DNA from: Luteolibacter sp. | GTDB taxonomy: Bacteria; Verrucomicrobiota; Verrucomicrobiia; Verrucomicrobiales; Akkermansiaceae | Direction: 5' to 3' | DNA length: 44,936 nt | Assembly: GCA_030828305.1 (NCBI GenBank) | Contig: JAURCU010000008.1 | Location: 1-44,936 of the forward strand | Shown here: positions 37,096-44,367 of the stretch, in pieces | How positions within the stretch are numbered: position 1 is the stretch's first letter | Layout of the letters: every line of letters begins with the position of its first letter | Translations under genes and position numbers: made by a program | Notes under the pieces: generated by a model | The model's database searches: none | What the model was told of the DNA's origin: nothing | The model's input: the letters and a program-made list of their open reading frames with translations, nothing else

Positions 37096-37650
37096 CTAAT
37101 CCCCCAACTCCGCCAATACCTCCTCCAAGCCCTTGAGACGGCATTGGTCACACACCTTTCGAATCGCGCTCAGGTCGGCATCGGGATTGCGGCGGAGCAA
37201 CTCGACGATGTCCACCTTCGACTTGAGCCCGCCCGCATAGAGCTTGAGCGCGACAAGTTGGGCCAGTGGCACAATGCGCAAAGTGCCGGACTCGGTCAGG
37301 GTTGGTGGTTTGGCCGCCAAGGCATCTTGAATCACCACCGGAAAACGGCCGCCGAAGTTCAACACCTGAACCAATCCAAAATCACCGGAGATGTTGAGCA
37401 CACCTCCCAAAGGATCATCCATATCGGGCTCATGCAAAGCCGTCCTAAACCCATCGGCATTCAGACGCTTTTGCAGATCTCGGATTAGTTGCAAATCCGC
37501 ATCAACACCCAGATCAACGTACTGGGTAAAACGTATATAATGATGAGTCGCCAAGGCCAGCGCGCCGATGACCACGGGCTCCATGCCAAGTTTCTGCATG
37601 ATTGCCGCCACCTGCTCCGCGACCGACAGGCTGTCATGCTTACCACTCAT
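37096..37650 (-). CDS. Nucleotidyltransferase-like protein, degenerate active site
   Basis: This 184-residue protein has an AbiEii/MNT-like nucleotidyltransferase start: VIGALALATHHYIRFTQYVD, followed by LGVD, at about residues 27-50. Family members carry R-x-T-x-D-x-D; here the sequence is RFTQYVD, with Tyr where the first Asp should be. A later stretch (LAQLVALKLYAGGLKSKVDI) matches the helix that usually holds K and D contacts. Such proteins are often the toxin half of a toxin-antitoxin pair or act on tRNA ends. The changed motif suggests lost or altered catalysis. Its ATG overlaps by one base the stop of a 35-residue gene, so the two are translationally coupled. Confidence 0.6.
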   Translation of the reverse strand: MSGKHDSLSVAEQVAAIMQKLGMEPVVIGALALATHHYIRFTQYVDLGVDADLQLIRDLQKRLNADGFRTALHEPDMDDPLGGVLNISGDFGLVQVLNFGGRFPVVIQDALAAKPPTLTESGTLRIVPLAQLVALKLYAGGLKSKVDIVELLRRNPDADLSAIRKVCDQCRLKGLEEVLAELGD

Positions 37651-37757
37651 CAGTTCCTGGATCTGGGCTTCTCCAGGCCAAGGCCCTTCAACCTGGCTGC
37701 AAGATCAAGCGCCGCCCTCATCCGTTGCCCAGCGCTCATGTTGCGCGAGCGCGCCAT
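37650..37757 (-). CDS. Small basic protein coupled to the nucleotidyltransferase-like gene
   Basis: This 35-residue frame starts MARSRNMSAGQRMRAALDLA, is rich in Arg and Ala, and could form one amphipathic helix. Its TGA stop shares one base with the next ATG (TGATG), the usual sign of coupling. An in-frame TTG 12 bases upstream could lengthen it by four residues, and a TAG at 37798-37800 closes the frame further up. I do not recognise the family with certainty; the position is that of a small partner or antitoxin. A dispersed repeat ends about 50 bases further upstream, so the gene may have lost its 5' part. Confidence 0.4.
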   Translation of the reverse strand: MARSRNMSAGQRMRAALDLAARLKGLGLEKPRSRN

Positions 37758-37807
37758 TTCCTCACGCAATGCCGATTGCGCGCAGTGACTGGACTTCTAC
37801 CCCAACG

Positions 37808-37882
37808 TGGATGCAGCTTTTTCAGTCTCGGCGAGAATACCCTTAAGACCCCGCTTCAGAAAGGGGAAAAGGGGTTGCCGGT
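37808..37882 (+). repeat. Dispersed palindromic repeat, copy 12
   Basis: The head is ATGCAGCTTTTTCAGTCTCG then GCGAGAATACCC; the tail is CCGCTTCAGAAAGGGGAAAA then GGGGTTGCC. It lies just upstream of the small coupled gene and 8 bases before a transposase scrap. Confidence 0.82.
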
Positions 37883-37889
37883 GGCGTGA

Positions 37890-37986
37890 GCGGGTATCAA
37901 AACGCTCCACATCGATCCGGCCTATCCTTTGCAAAACGGCTATATGGAGAGCATTCACGACAAGTATCGCCGGGAGTGCCTGGCCC
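37890..37986 (+). pseudogene. IS3-family transposase (integrase core) remnant
   Basis: The frame reads AGIKTLHIDPAYPLQNGYM then ESIHDKYRRECL. This matches the IS3 OrfB core motif, where a K-x-L-x-I-x-P-G-x-P-W-x-N-G-Y-x-E-S-F run contains the catalytic Glu. Only about 32 codons remain and no inverted repeats were found. It is a decayed fragment starting 8 bases after repeat copy 12. Confidence 0.75.
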
Positions 37987-38173
37987 TCACATGCCACAGC
38001 CGCAAGATCTCCTGCTCGTCGGGCGGCAGTTTGTTGATGCGCTTCTCGCTATTCTTGTCTTCCCGAGCGGCCCCGTGCTCATCCATTTCCAATCCGTCCG
38101 ATGCGATCATCTTGCTGCCGTGGCATCCGGCCAGCAGTATGGCGATTAAGAATATGAGCAAAGGCCTGAACAC
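37955..38173 (-). CDS. Putative small lipoprotein
   Basis: This frame of about 72 codons begins at GTG (FRPLLIFLIAILLAGC follows). It has a lipobox LAGC after a hydrophobic run, so it could be a lipid-anchored envelope protein. The mature part is polar, with KINKLPPDEQEILRLW-like sequence, and has no known fold. Its 3' end overlaps, on the opposite strand, the IS3 transposase scrap, so its native C-terminus may be lost. The start is weakly supported and no good ribosome binding site is visible. Confidence 0.4.
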   Translation of the reverse strand: MFRPLLIFLIAILLAGCHGSKMIASDGLEMDEHGAAREDKNSEKRINKLPPDEQEILRLWHVRARHSRRYLS

Positions 38174-38344
38174 GCATGATTCACAGAGTTTAGCATCATT
38201 TGCGCCACGACATATTGCACGTTCAGCTGAGGCCAGATGCGGGGCAAGCTTCCGAAATCCATACAAATCTCCTGTACGGCGCATTTTAAATCCCTCTTCG
38301 TCACCCAGGCCAGGGATTGTATGACCTTTGGAGAAAAATCAAAC

Positions 38345-39007
38345 CTAGCGACGGCGACGCAACAAAATCGCCAATCCACCCAGCCCCATCAGCGCGGTAG
38401 AACTTGGCTCAGGCACCACGTTCGTAGAGGTGATCATGGTGAATTCCGCATCCCAGTCTGATGTCGTGCCGTTGGCCCGATAGGATCGTCCTCCCAGATA
38501 CGGATTGCCTGTGGTCAAACGCAAACCCTGAGTGATTAAGTTTCCAGAATTTCCCACGGTTGCCGCACTGGTATCTTTCGCAAAAATAAAGAAATACTCG
38601 GTGCTTTTGTCTAGGGCAATAGTCCCATCAAAAGTCCATGCCAATGCAACACCCGCACCAGTCGTGCTGAAATCTACTGTTGAATTAGACACTCCAACCA
38701 AATTACCAATCGTCGTTGGATTGGCTGATCCATCTACCCCAAAAGCATCATACACATGCAGGTAGGAAACATCTGAGTTGTTTATGCCGGTTGTAGAGTT
38801 TGTCTGCCTCAAGCTGAAGGATGTCAAATACACTGTTTGGGTAATGGATCCATCCGCTGTATCTGCACCAATATTCACCGTCGCACTCTGTCCGAACATC
38901 GGGCCAGCTTGGTTGTTTGCAGGACCAAACGAGGTGATGATGCTGGCCGCATTCGCCATTCCCATGGCTACTGCCATTGTGGTTACGCTGACTATGAAGC
39001 TCTTCAT
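38345..39007 (-). CDS. PEP-CTERM sorting domain protein
   Basis: This 220-residue protein has a signal peptide (MKSFIVSVTTMAVAMGMANA) and ends VPEPSSTALMGLGGLAILL followed by RRRR. The tail is a clean PEP-CTERM sorting signal, presumably cut by an exosortase not present in this window. The mature part (about 21-190) has a choice-of-anchor look: repeated beta strands, DVSYLHVYDAFG, TEYFFIFAKD, GNPYLGGRSYRANG. No catalytic motif is visible. It is a single gene; a repeat copy lies about 160 bases upstream of its start. Confidence 0.85.
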   Translation of the reverse strand: MKSFIVSVTTMAVAMGMANAASIITSFGPANNQAGPMFGQSATVNIGADTADGSITQTVYLTSFSLRQTNSTTGINNSDVSYLHVYDAFGVDGSANPTTIGNLVGVSNSTVDFSTTGAGVALAWTFDGTIALDKSTEYFFIFAKDTSAATVGNSGNLITQGLRLTTGNPYLGGRSYRANGTTSDWDAEFTMITSTNVVPEPSSTALMGLGGLAILLRRRR

Positions 39008-39163
39008 GATTAATGTGTTATGCGAGGGTCGTAATTCCCTTAACCATAAACGTCCATCTAACGAGGAGTGTTTAAGGAATGGAGCAGCAAACTAGCATTG
39101 ATCCAATACACAGGTCAAATGATTTGCTGGTTTCGCGAGAGGTAGTAAATCCAGACCAGTGGA

Positions 39164-39244
39164 ATGAATGCGAGGATTTTGCTTTTCTCCCTTGGCGAGA
39201 ATACCCCAGGGGCCACGGTCAGGAAGGGGAAAAGGGGGTTGGCC
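39164..39244 (+). repeat. Dispersed palindromic repeat, copy 13
   Basis: The head is GGATTTTGCTTTTCTCCC then TTGGCGAGAATACCCC; the tail is CACGGTCAGGAAGGGGAAAA then GGGGGTTGG. The arms CTTTTC(T)CCCTT and AAGGGGAAAAG form an 11-bp stem with one bulge. Its middle is nearly identical to copy 14. Confidence 0.85.
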
Positions 39245-39372
39245 TTCTTGCGGGCCCAGTCGGTTTTGCGCAGGAAGGTGAGGCTGGATTTGATGCTGGG
39301 GTTGCTTTGGAAGCACTCTCAGAAATCAGAAAAAGAGATTCGGTCCGCCATCGCTTCGCAGCCGTGCCGCTA
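39241..39372 (-). pseudogene. VF530/DUF2132-like gene remnant, cut by a repeat
   Basis: On the minus strand one frame reads MADRISFSDF, a TGA, then [13 protein letters not shown] and [13 protein letters not shown], running straight into repeat copy 13. This matches the conserved end of the VF530-type small DNA-binding proteins (C-F-x-x-x-P-S-x-K-S-S-L-x-F-L-R-K-T-x-W-A-R). The natural final residues after W-A-R-x-K are replaced by repeat sequence, and an internal stop adds to the decay. It records a repeat inserted into, or joined to, an old gene. Confidence 0.6.
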
Positions 39373-39415
39373 GCACAAGCCCCTCACGCTGGTTGCCAGC
39401 GTGATTCCATTTCTA

Positions 39416-41989
39416 CTACCGAGCCGGCTTTAACATGAATGACTTGATGGCGATGCCGCGTTGGAAGTGCAATGTGTCCTTGCCGTCGTGCGGTTGCGGC
39501 GAATCCGGATTGCTTCGACTAAACAGCAAGGTGTTCTGCCCCTTCTTGAGCGTGATCGTGACCGGCTCGGTGTTCTGCCACTTTCCGGCTGTGTAAGGAG
39601 ACATCAACGTGGCCTCGGATTCCCCGCCTTGGACGGAGACATGGAGGTTCTGGTTATAATTGACCGTTACCAACCGCGCAGACAATTTGTATTTGCCCGC
39701 TTCCGGGACATCGACGCGGTATTTGAAACGGCTTCCACTTCCTTCGAACTGTGCCGGCCCTGTCGGGTCCTCCTTGGGGCTATTCGCATAGTAATCTTTG
39801 GCGTACACGTCGGCGCCTCGCTCGAAGACGTTGCCGCAGATGTCGTAGAGGCCCCATGGATTTGGCTTCTTCTGTCCCACCGGATGTGGCTTTCCGCCAT
39901 CGTTGCCCTTATACCACGCATAGTCGCCGAGCTTCGTGTGGTCGTCGCCGAAGAACCACGCCGTTGTGCTACCCGCGCGGCAGGCGTATTCCCATTCGGC
40001 TTCAGTCGGAAGTCGGACATCCCTCCCTGTACGATCACTGACCTTCTGACAGAAAGTCCTGGCCTTGCCCGCGGTGATGCCGTTGGGGGTAGTAGCCGGA
40101 TAGTTTGGCTCTCTGGGAGATTCGCCGACTTTGGTTCCCATCATCGCATCGTATTGCTCCTGCGTCACTTCGTACTTACCGAGGTAGAAGCCCTTGGTGA
40201 TGGAGACCTCGTGTTTCGGCAACTCAAAGCATCCAAACCGATTGTCCCAAGTGTTTTCGCCACCCATCACAAAGGTACCCGGCTTGATGTAGACCATTTC
40301 CAGCTTCACTCCATCTCCGAGCTCTAGTGTGAGTTCGCGCGATGTCTGATCGGGTTGGGGCGTCATCGCCGCGCGGACACCCCAATTGGCGTAGGAGTGG
40401 TGGACGTGGTTCTTGTTGCCATCTTTCATGCGCCAGCCGGACTTGCAGAACTTCGCCTCTTGTCCGTATCCACCTCCCCGCACGATCGTTTTGCCGCCAC
40501 CGCTTGGCGTGGAAAAGCGCCCCAGAAAGATTTGCAGGCCGCCGGCAAAGCTCTTCATCGGCAGAACGCATGGGGTGGCGTCGCGCGGGGTGCATGCGGC
40601 AGCCGGAATGGTTATGGAGCCGTCCTTGCCGTAAGTAATCTCTCTGTCGGCGGTCGTGATCGGAGCGGCCATCACCTTTTGCGCCAGGGTGGGACCGATG
40701 GCCTTGTCGATGTCTTGGCTTCGTGTTTTATCGGCTGCGGAGGCTTTGACTTTCTCGATGATGGCGCGCTGGTGACTCAGAGCTACGCCATTCCAGCCTG
40801 CGGGCGGATTGGCAAGATAGGTCCGCGAGGTCCGCTTTTCTCCCAGAAGGTCACCGATCCAGTAGGCCCGCTTGACCTGCACGAATGACTCCCTGTCCTT
40901 GCGGGCTTGCGTCACCGCGAGAAACCAAAGGTCCTTGCTTCCCCACACGCTACCGGCGCCCCAGGCCGGCCCAAGGTTTGGACACCAGCCAGTTGGCGCC
41001 CAACGGACCAGCGCGCCGTGCCTGGGGCTGGGACGAGCGGTGTTCGGAATGCCAAAGGCACGACACATGAAACGGCCCATCGCCGCGCGACGGCCGCAGA
41101 CCCCGCCATTCATGATAATGTTTTGAGCGGGATGCAGGCCGGGCCTATCGAACACCACATGCCCTGAACCATATTTGACGCAGGTGCTGACGATGACCGA
41201 GTAACGCACCGCATCCGGCGTCGCGTAAATGTGGTCGGGACGAAGATTGCGCAGCATTTCACGACCCCAAGCAAGGCCTTCATCCGAATCACCACCGTTG
41301 ACTACCAGCCGAAGCTCCCAGGCCGTGAACTGTCCAAAGGCCGGATCCAGTTCGCCGCCTAGGTAGGCGTTTTGATAGTGTAGGTATCGATTTACCGCGG
41401 CTTTTGTTGCCAGTGCACGGGTCTTTGTGTCCGTGCTTTTCTTCGCGACCGATTCGGCAAACTCCAGACTGACCGCCAGGGCCAAGCGTTGCAGGACACC
41501 CGTCTTCGCCTTGTCGCTTGCCGTTTGGATGTCGGTGTAAATGCGCATCGCCGAGCCGTATTTTCCGCGCCTCGCCCCGTCTGCCACCAGCATCTGCCTC
41601 ATTAGATCCGCATCTGCTAGAAGTTGCTCGATCAACTTTTCCTGCTCCTTGCTCTGCTGGGCGAACTTCGCCAGGCCTTCAGGTGTAGCCTCGTGCAGGA
41701 TCACATACTTCACGAGCTTTGCGTCCAGCTTGCCACTGGCCAAAAACTTCTGCGCTTGTTGCTGCTCCCGGCTCCCAGCGGTTGTTGCTTTCTCCAAGTC
41801 GATCTTTGGGATCTTTGCAGTTAGCTCGGCGCCAAGCTGCTTGAGCATGCCTTGGTATCGCTCGGCCAATGCTCCGGAGGGCTCCACGGCAGATGCTTGT
41901 GACCCCTGACCCGACAGGCAGAACGCGGGTATGACCAGAGCCAAAGTGCAGGCACGCCGAATCTTGGAGATTGAAAAGTGCTTGTTCAC
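39416..41989 (-). CDS. Transglutaminase-like / SUMF1 (formylglycine-generating-enzyme-like) fusion protein
   Basis: This 857-residue exported protein has a signal peptide (LALVIPAFCLSGQGSQASA). A helical region (35-230) is followed by a transglutaminase-like core: GGVCGRRAAMGRFMCRAFGI near 293 and a later His in RHGALVRW. At about 500-530 lies RGGGYGQEAKFCKSGWRM, which resembles the C-terminal block of SUMF1 domains. The main SUMF1 part follows at about 560-745: MVYIKPGTFVMGG, YEVTQEQYDAMMG, RLPTEAEWEYACRAG, GLYDICGNVFERG. The usual GNVWEWCxDW is changed to GNVFERGADVY, so the catalytic Cys pattern is not retained. A beta-rich C-terminal domain (about 755-857) may bind carbohydrate. The GTG start at 41989 is within repeat copy 14. 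I infer a non-catalytic or binding role rather than sulfatase activation. Confidence 0.72.
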   Translation of the reverse strand: MNKHFSISKIRRACTLALVIPAFCLSGQGSQASAVEPSGALAERYQGMLKQLGAELTAKIPKIDLEKATTAGSREQQQAQKFLASGKLDAKLVKYVILHEATPEGLAKFAQQSKEQEKLIEQLLADADLMRQMLVADGARRGKYGSAMRIYTDIQTASDKAKTGVLQRLALAVSLEFAESVAKKSTDTKTRALATKAAVNRYLHYQNAYLGGELDPAFGQFTAWELRLVVNGGDSDEGLAWGREMLRNLRPDHIYATPDAVRYSVIVSTCVKYGSGHVVFDRPGLHPAQNIIMNGGVCGRRAAMGRFMCRAFGIPNTARPSPRHGALVRWAPTGWCPNLGPAWGAGSVWGSKDLWFLAVTQARKDRESFVQVKRAYWIGDLLGEKRTSRTYLANPPAGWNGVALSHQRAIIEKVKASAADKTRSQDIDKAIGPTLAQKVMAAPITTADREITYGKDGSITIPAAACTPRDATPCVLPMKSFAGGLQIFLGRFSTPSGGGKTIVRGGGYGQEAKFCKSGWRMKDGNKNHVHHSYANWGVRAAMTPQPDQTSRELTLELGDGVKLEMVYIKPGTFVMGGENTWDNRFGCFELPKHEVSITKGFYLGKYEVTQEQYDAMMGTKVGESPREPNYPATTPNGITAGKARTFCQKVSDRTGRDVRLPTEAEWEYACRAGSTTAWFFGDDHTKLGDYAWYKGNDGGKPHPVGQKKPNPWGLYDICGNVFERGADVYAKDYYANSPKEDPTGPAQFEGSGSRFKYRVDVPEAGKYKLSARLVTVNYNQNLHVSVQGGESEATLMSPYTAGKWQNTEPVTITLKKGQNTLLFSRSNPDSPQPHDGKDTLHFQRGIAIKSFMLKPAR

Positions 41990-42045
41990 CCTCGGCGAGG
42001 GTACCCCTAGGGGCCACGGTCAGGAAAGGGAAAAGGGGGTTGCCG
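41973..42045 (+). repeat. Dispersed palindromic repeat, copy 14
   Basis: The head is GTGCTTGTTCACCCTCGGCG then AGGGTACCCC; the tail is CACGGTCAGGAAAGGGAAAA then GGGGGTTGCC. It contains the 15-base hairpin ACCCTCG-G-CGAGGGT. It overlaps both the start of the SUMF1-type gene and the 3' end of the next minus-strand gene. Confidence 0.85.
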
Positions 42046-42451
42046 AGATCCGCACCGCGTGCTCAGCGGGGGACGCCGCGTCGGAATCGACAGAGCTGGC
42101 GTCGCCGGAGGGCCACGTGCCCCCACTCGTGGCCCCGCGGCTAGGCGTGGCACCTGTGTTGGTCCTCAGTAAGACGTGGAACAGGCCCGAGGACGTAAAG
42201 TGGAACAGCCCATCCGTGGTGTTGAAGGTAACGGCGAGCCACGCATCGCCCGGGGTCAGATCGCCGCGCGTGACGCTGCACTCAATGACCAACTCGTCCT
42301 CACCACCGAGCTGGGCGGCAGTGATGTCGGCGCCTTCAGGGACACCGTTGTTCGGCGCCGCGATATCGGTCAGGCCCACGATCATGCCAGCAGAGGCCGA
42401 GCGGGCGAGGCCTGCGGCGGCGAGTGTGGCGATCAGGGTCTTAGTCTTCAT
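42020..42451 (-). CDS. Exported PEP-CTERM-type protein with repeat-derived, truncated C-terminus
   Basis: This 143-residue protein has a signal peptide (MKTKTLIATLAAAGLARSASA) and a beta-rich mature part (LVIECSVTRGDLTPGDAWLA, LFHVLLRTNTGATPS). The last residues (ATPFSLS) and the stop codon are encoded by dispersed repeat copy 14. No PEP-CTERM tail follows, unlike the gene just upstream. I infer that the original C-terminus was lost at the repeat. The ATG at 42451 follows AGAGGGA; an upstream in-frame start at 42481 would overlap the preceding gene by four bases. It is probably co-transcribed with the PEP-CTERM gene at 42478. Confidence 0.6.
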   Translation of the reverse strand: MKTKTLIATLAAAGLARSASAGMIVGLTDIAAPNNGVPEGADITAAQLGGEDELVIECSVTRGDLTPGDAWLAVTFNTTDGLFHFTSSGLFHVLLRTNTGATPSRGATSGGTWPSGDASSVDSDAASPAEHAVRISATPFSLS

Positions 42452-42477
42452 GGTGAATCTTTCCCTCTGCGTTGATT

Positions 42478-43323
42478 TCAATCTGTGTGAAGCGAATGGA
42501 TGGGGCGATGGATTGACGAACGTCGGCGACGAGCAAGGAGCATCCCGGCGAGGCCCAACAAGGCCAGTGATGACGGCTCGGGGACGGTGAAGCCGACAAG
42601 AGCCGGGTCAAACCCTGCGCCGTTGGTGATGCGTACGCCGGTCACGGAGCTGAGTTGGCCTTCAGTCAGTCCAAAATCGGCTGAGAAAGAAAGTGCTAGG
42701 CCTTTGACAGCCACATTGCTCGTGCCAGTCGTTTCGGCACCGTTCACACGCTCGAAGTCGATACCAGCAACACCGGCGACGGTCGAATTCACGTTAACAG
42801 TACTACCGACCACGCTGCCACCAAGGCCGTCGATCAATGCCACATCGATGGGGCCATCGTCCGAGCCGACATCAAAGAGAAACACCACGTGGTCGAGGCT
42901 GGTAGGCGATAACGCGAAGCCGAAATCCGCGGCGGTGTCGCTGAGGTTGACGATGCCGGTGTCAAGCCGATTGTCCGTCACCGACAGTTGGTCATCCCCT
43001 GCGGTGAGGTTGGGCGCATTGATTCCCCAGTACGGGGTGAGACCACTCGCCCCAGCGGCGTTGGTCGTGCTCGCCAGCACGAAATTGCTATACATGTCAG
43101 CGCCGACCTTGAAGGAAACAAGCGTTGATTCTCGATCGATGTCGACATCGGCATTTGTCACTGCATTTCCACTCGTGCTGGTCACGTTTCCGTTAAGCGC
43201 ATCATTCCACGTGACTTCTGTAATCGTCGCTGCGCAGGCCTGCTGCGTAGAAATCGCTAGGGCACCCATGGCCAGTGCAGACGCAACTGCCTGTTTCGCG
43301 GTTTTTATTTGTTTGAGTCGCAT
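42478..43323 (-). CDS. PEP-CTERM sorting domain protein
   Basis: This 281-residue protein has a signal peptide (ASALAMGALAISTQQACA) and a C-terminal signal VPEPSSLALLGLAGMLLARR followed by RR and a short tail (SSIHRPIHSLHTD) longer than usual. The mature domain of about 225 residues has many Asp, Asn, Gly and Ser and a choice-of-anchor look (DHVVFLFDVGSDDGPIDVAL). No enzyme motif is visible. The next gene (42020) starts within 27 bases of this gene's end, so they share a transcript. Confidence 0.85.
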   Translation of the reverse strand: MRLKQIKTAKQAVASALAMGALAISTQQACAATITEVTWNDALNGNVTSTSGNAVTNADVDIDRESTLVSFKVGADMYSNFVLASTTNAAGASGLTPYWGINAPNLTAGDDQLSVTDNRLDTGIVNLSDTAADFGFALSPTSLDHVVFLFDVGSDDGPIDVALIDGLGGSVVGSTVNVNSTVAGVAGIDFERVNGAETTGTSNVAVKGLALSFSADFGLTEGQLSSVTGVRITNGAGFDPALVGFTVPEPSSLALLGLAGMLLARRRRSSIHRPIHSLHTD

Positions 43324-43359
43324 TGGGGCCTCTTTAGGAACAGGATGTAGCTTAGGATG

Positions 43360-44367
43360 TCATGAGGAAGTGTGGACGTCGAGCAGGTGATGGACCCGCT
43401 CGGCCAGGGATGCCGTGGGGTCTCCGTGAATCAAGCTCCATCCGGCGTCGGGTTGCGCCCCGGCCATCTCCAACTCCCCGAGGGGCTGCACCACGATGTG
43501 GCCCGCGGACTCCAGCCCGGCGAGGTTGCCCTGCAGACGGGAGTTGCCGTGCTGGCCGTCGGGTCGGACCACCACCACTTTGCGACCGGAAGAGACGGAC
43601 TCGTGGATCATCGACATGCTGTCGGCAGTGACCCCAAGCCACTCGCAGGCGCCCATCATGGCCAGAAGCCCGGGGCCGCCGCGCCCACCGCGAAACCAGC
43701 AGCCCCCGGCGAGCAGGCCGGACTCCCTGGCCATGGCGCGCAGTCGGGCCTCGACCGCTTCCGGGGTGCGCCGCCCGGTGGCGACCCACACTCGCGCTCC
43801 GGCCCTGCGCGCCTGCTGGATGAACCGCTCCAAAAGGGCAACATAGTCCCCGGCCTGCCAGCTCAGGCCTTCGCCATCGCCGCCGATCAGCAGCCCCCAT
43901 GCCGCGCCCGAGGCCTGCGCGGCCTCTCGCGCAGCTTCGGGCGTTACCATCGAGGGAATGAGCTCAAAGCGGTGGAAGGGCGGCTCGGTGGACGGCGGAT
44001 CGTGGCTGGCAATCAGTGAGAAGTTGCCCGGCGCCATTCGGCGCAGCGACCCGAGAAAGACGTTAGGCACGCGCTGCTGCGCGGCGATGGCGGCATTCGG
44101 CCACTGCGTCGCGCCTCCGGCCGAGACCACCAGGTCGAGACGGTCCAGGCAGGGCAGGCCCCGCAGCACCAACTGCGTTGGCAGCCAAAGTCCCCGTCGG
44201 CCCAACCACGACAGCAGCGCCCGCGCCCAGGGAAAGCGCCATTGCAGTTGCCACTCGATGAGGTCAATCTCCTTATCGCGGCCCAGGGCCCTCAGCAGGC
44301 CGCGCGCCTTATTCAGGTGGCCGACCTTGCCGTCCTTGAGCCACAGCACCCGGATGCGCGCACTCAT
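43360..44367 (-). CDS. ELM1/GtrOC-like family protein (mitochondrial fission ELM1 homologue)
   Basis: This 335-residue protein starts MSARIRVLWLKDGKVGHLNK, the N-terminal motif of the ELM1 family, where DGKxGHxxQ is typical. Further family-like blocks are LVVSAGGATQWPNAAIAAQQ, GLLIGGDGEG, WVATGRRTPE and LGVTADSMSMIHESVSSGRK. The fold is like that of GT-B glycosyltransferases, so a nucleotide-sugar substrate is plausible. Bacterial members occur near lipopolysaccharide or capsule genes; the name ELM1 comes from a plant protein and says little here. Its ATG overlaps the stop of the preceding gene (ATGA), so the two are translated together. Confidence 0.82.
   Translation of the reverse strand: MSARIRVLWLKDGKVGHLNKARGLLRALGRDKEIDLIEWQLQWRFPWARALLSWLGRRGLWLPTQLVLRGLPCLDRLDLVVSAGGATQWPNAAIAAQQRVPNVFLGSLRRMAPGNFSLIASHDPPSTEPPFHRFELIPSMVTPEAAREAAQASGAAWGLLIGGDGEGLSWQAGDYVALLERFIQQARRAGARVWVATGRRTPEAVEARLRAMARESGLLAGGCWFRGGRGGPGLLAMMGACEWLGVTADSMSMIHESVSSGRKVVVVRPDGQHGNSRLQGNLAGLESAGHIVVQPLGELEMAGAQPDAGWSLIHGDPTASLAERVHHLLDVHTSS

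Noticed and set aside
20092-42045. Integron cassette array with the repeats as attC sites
   Set aside because: The repeats are palindromic, share orientation and border genes, as attC sites do. However, the expected core sites RYYYAAC at one end and GTTRRRY at the other are not consistently present, no integrase is visible, and copies also border long operons. The resemblance is noted but not claimed.
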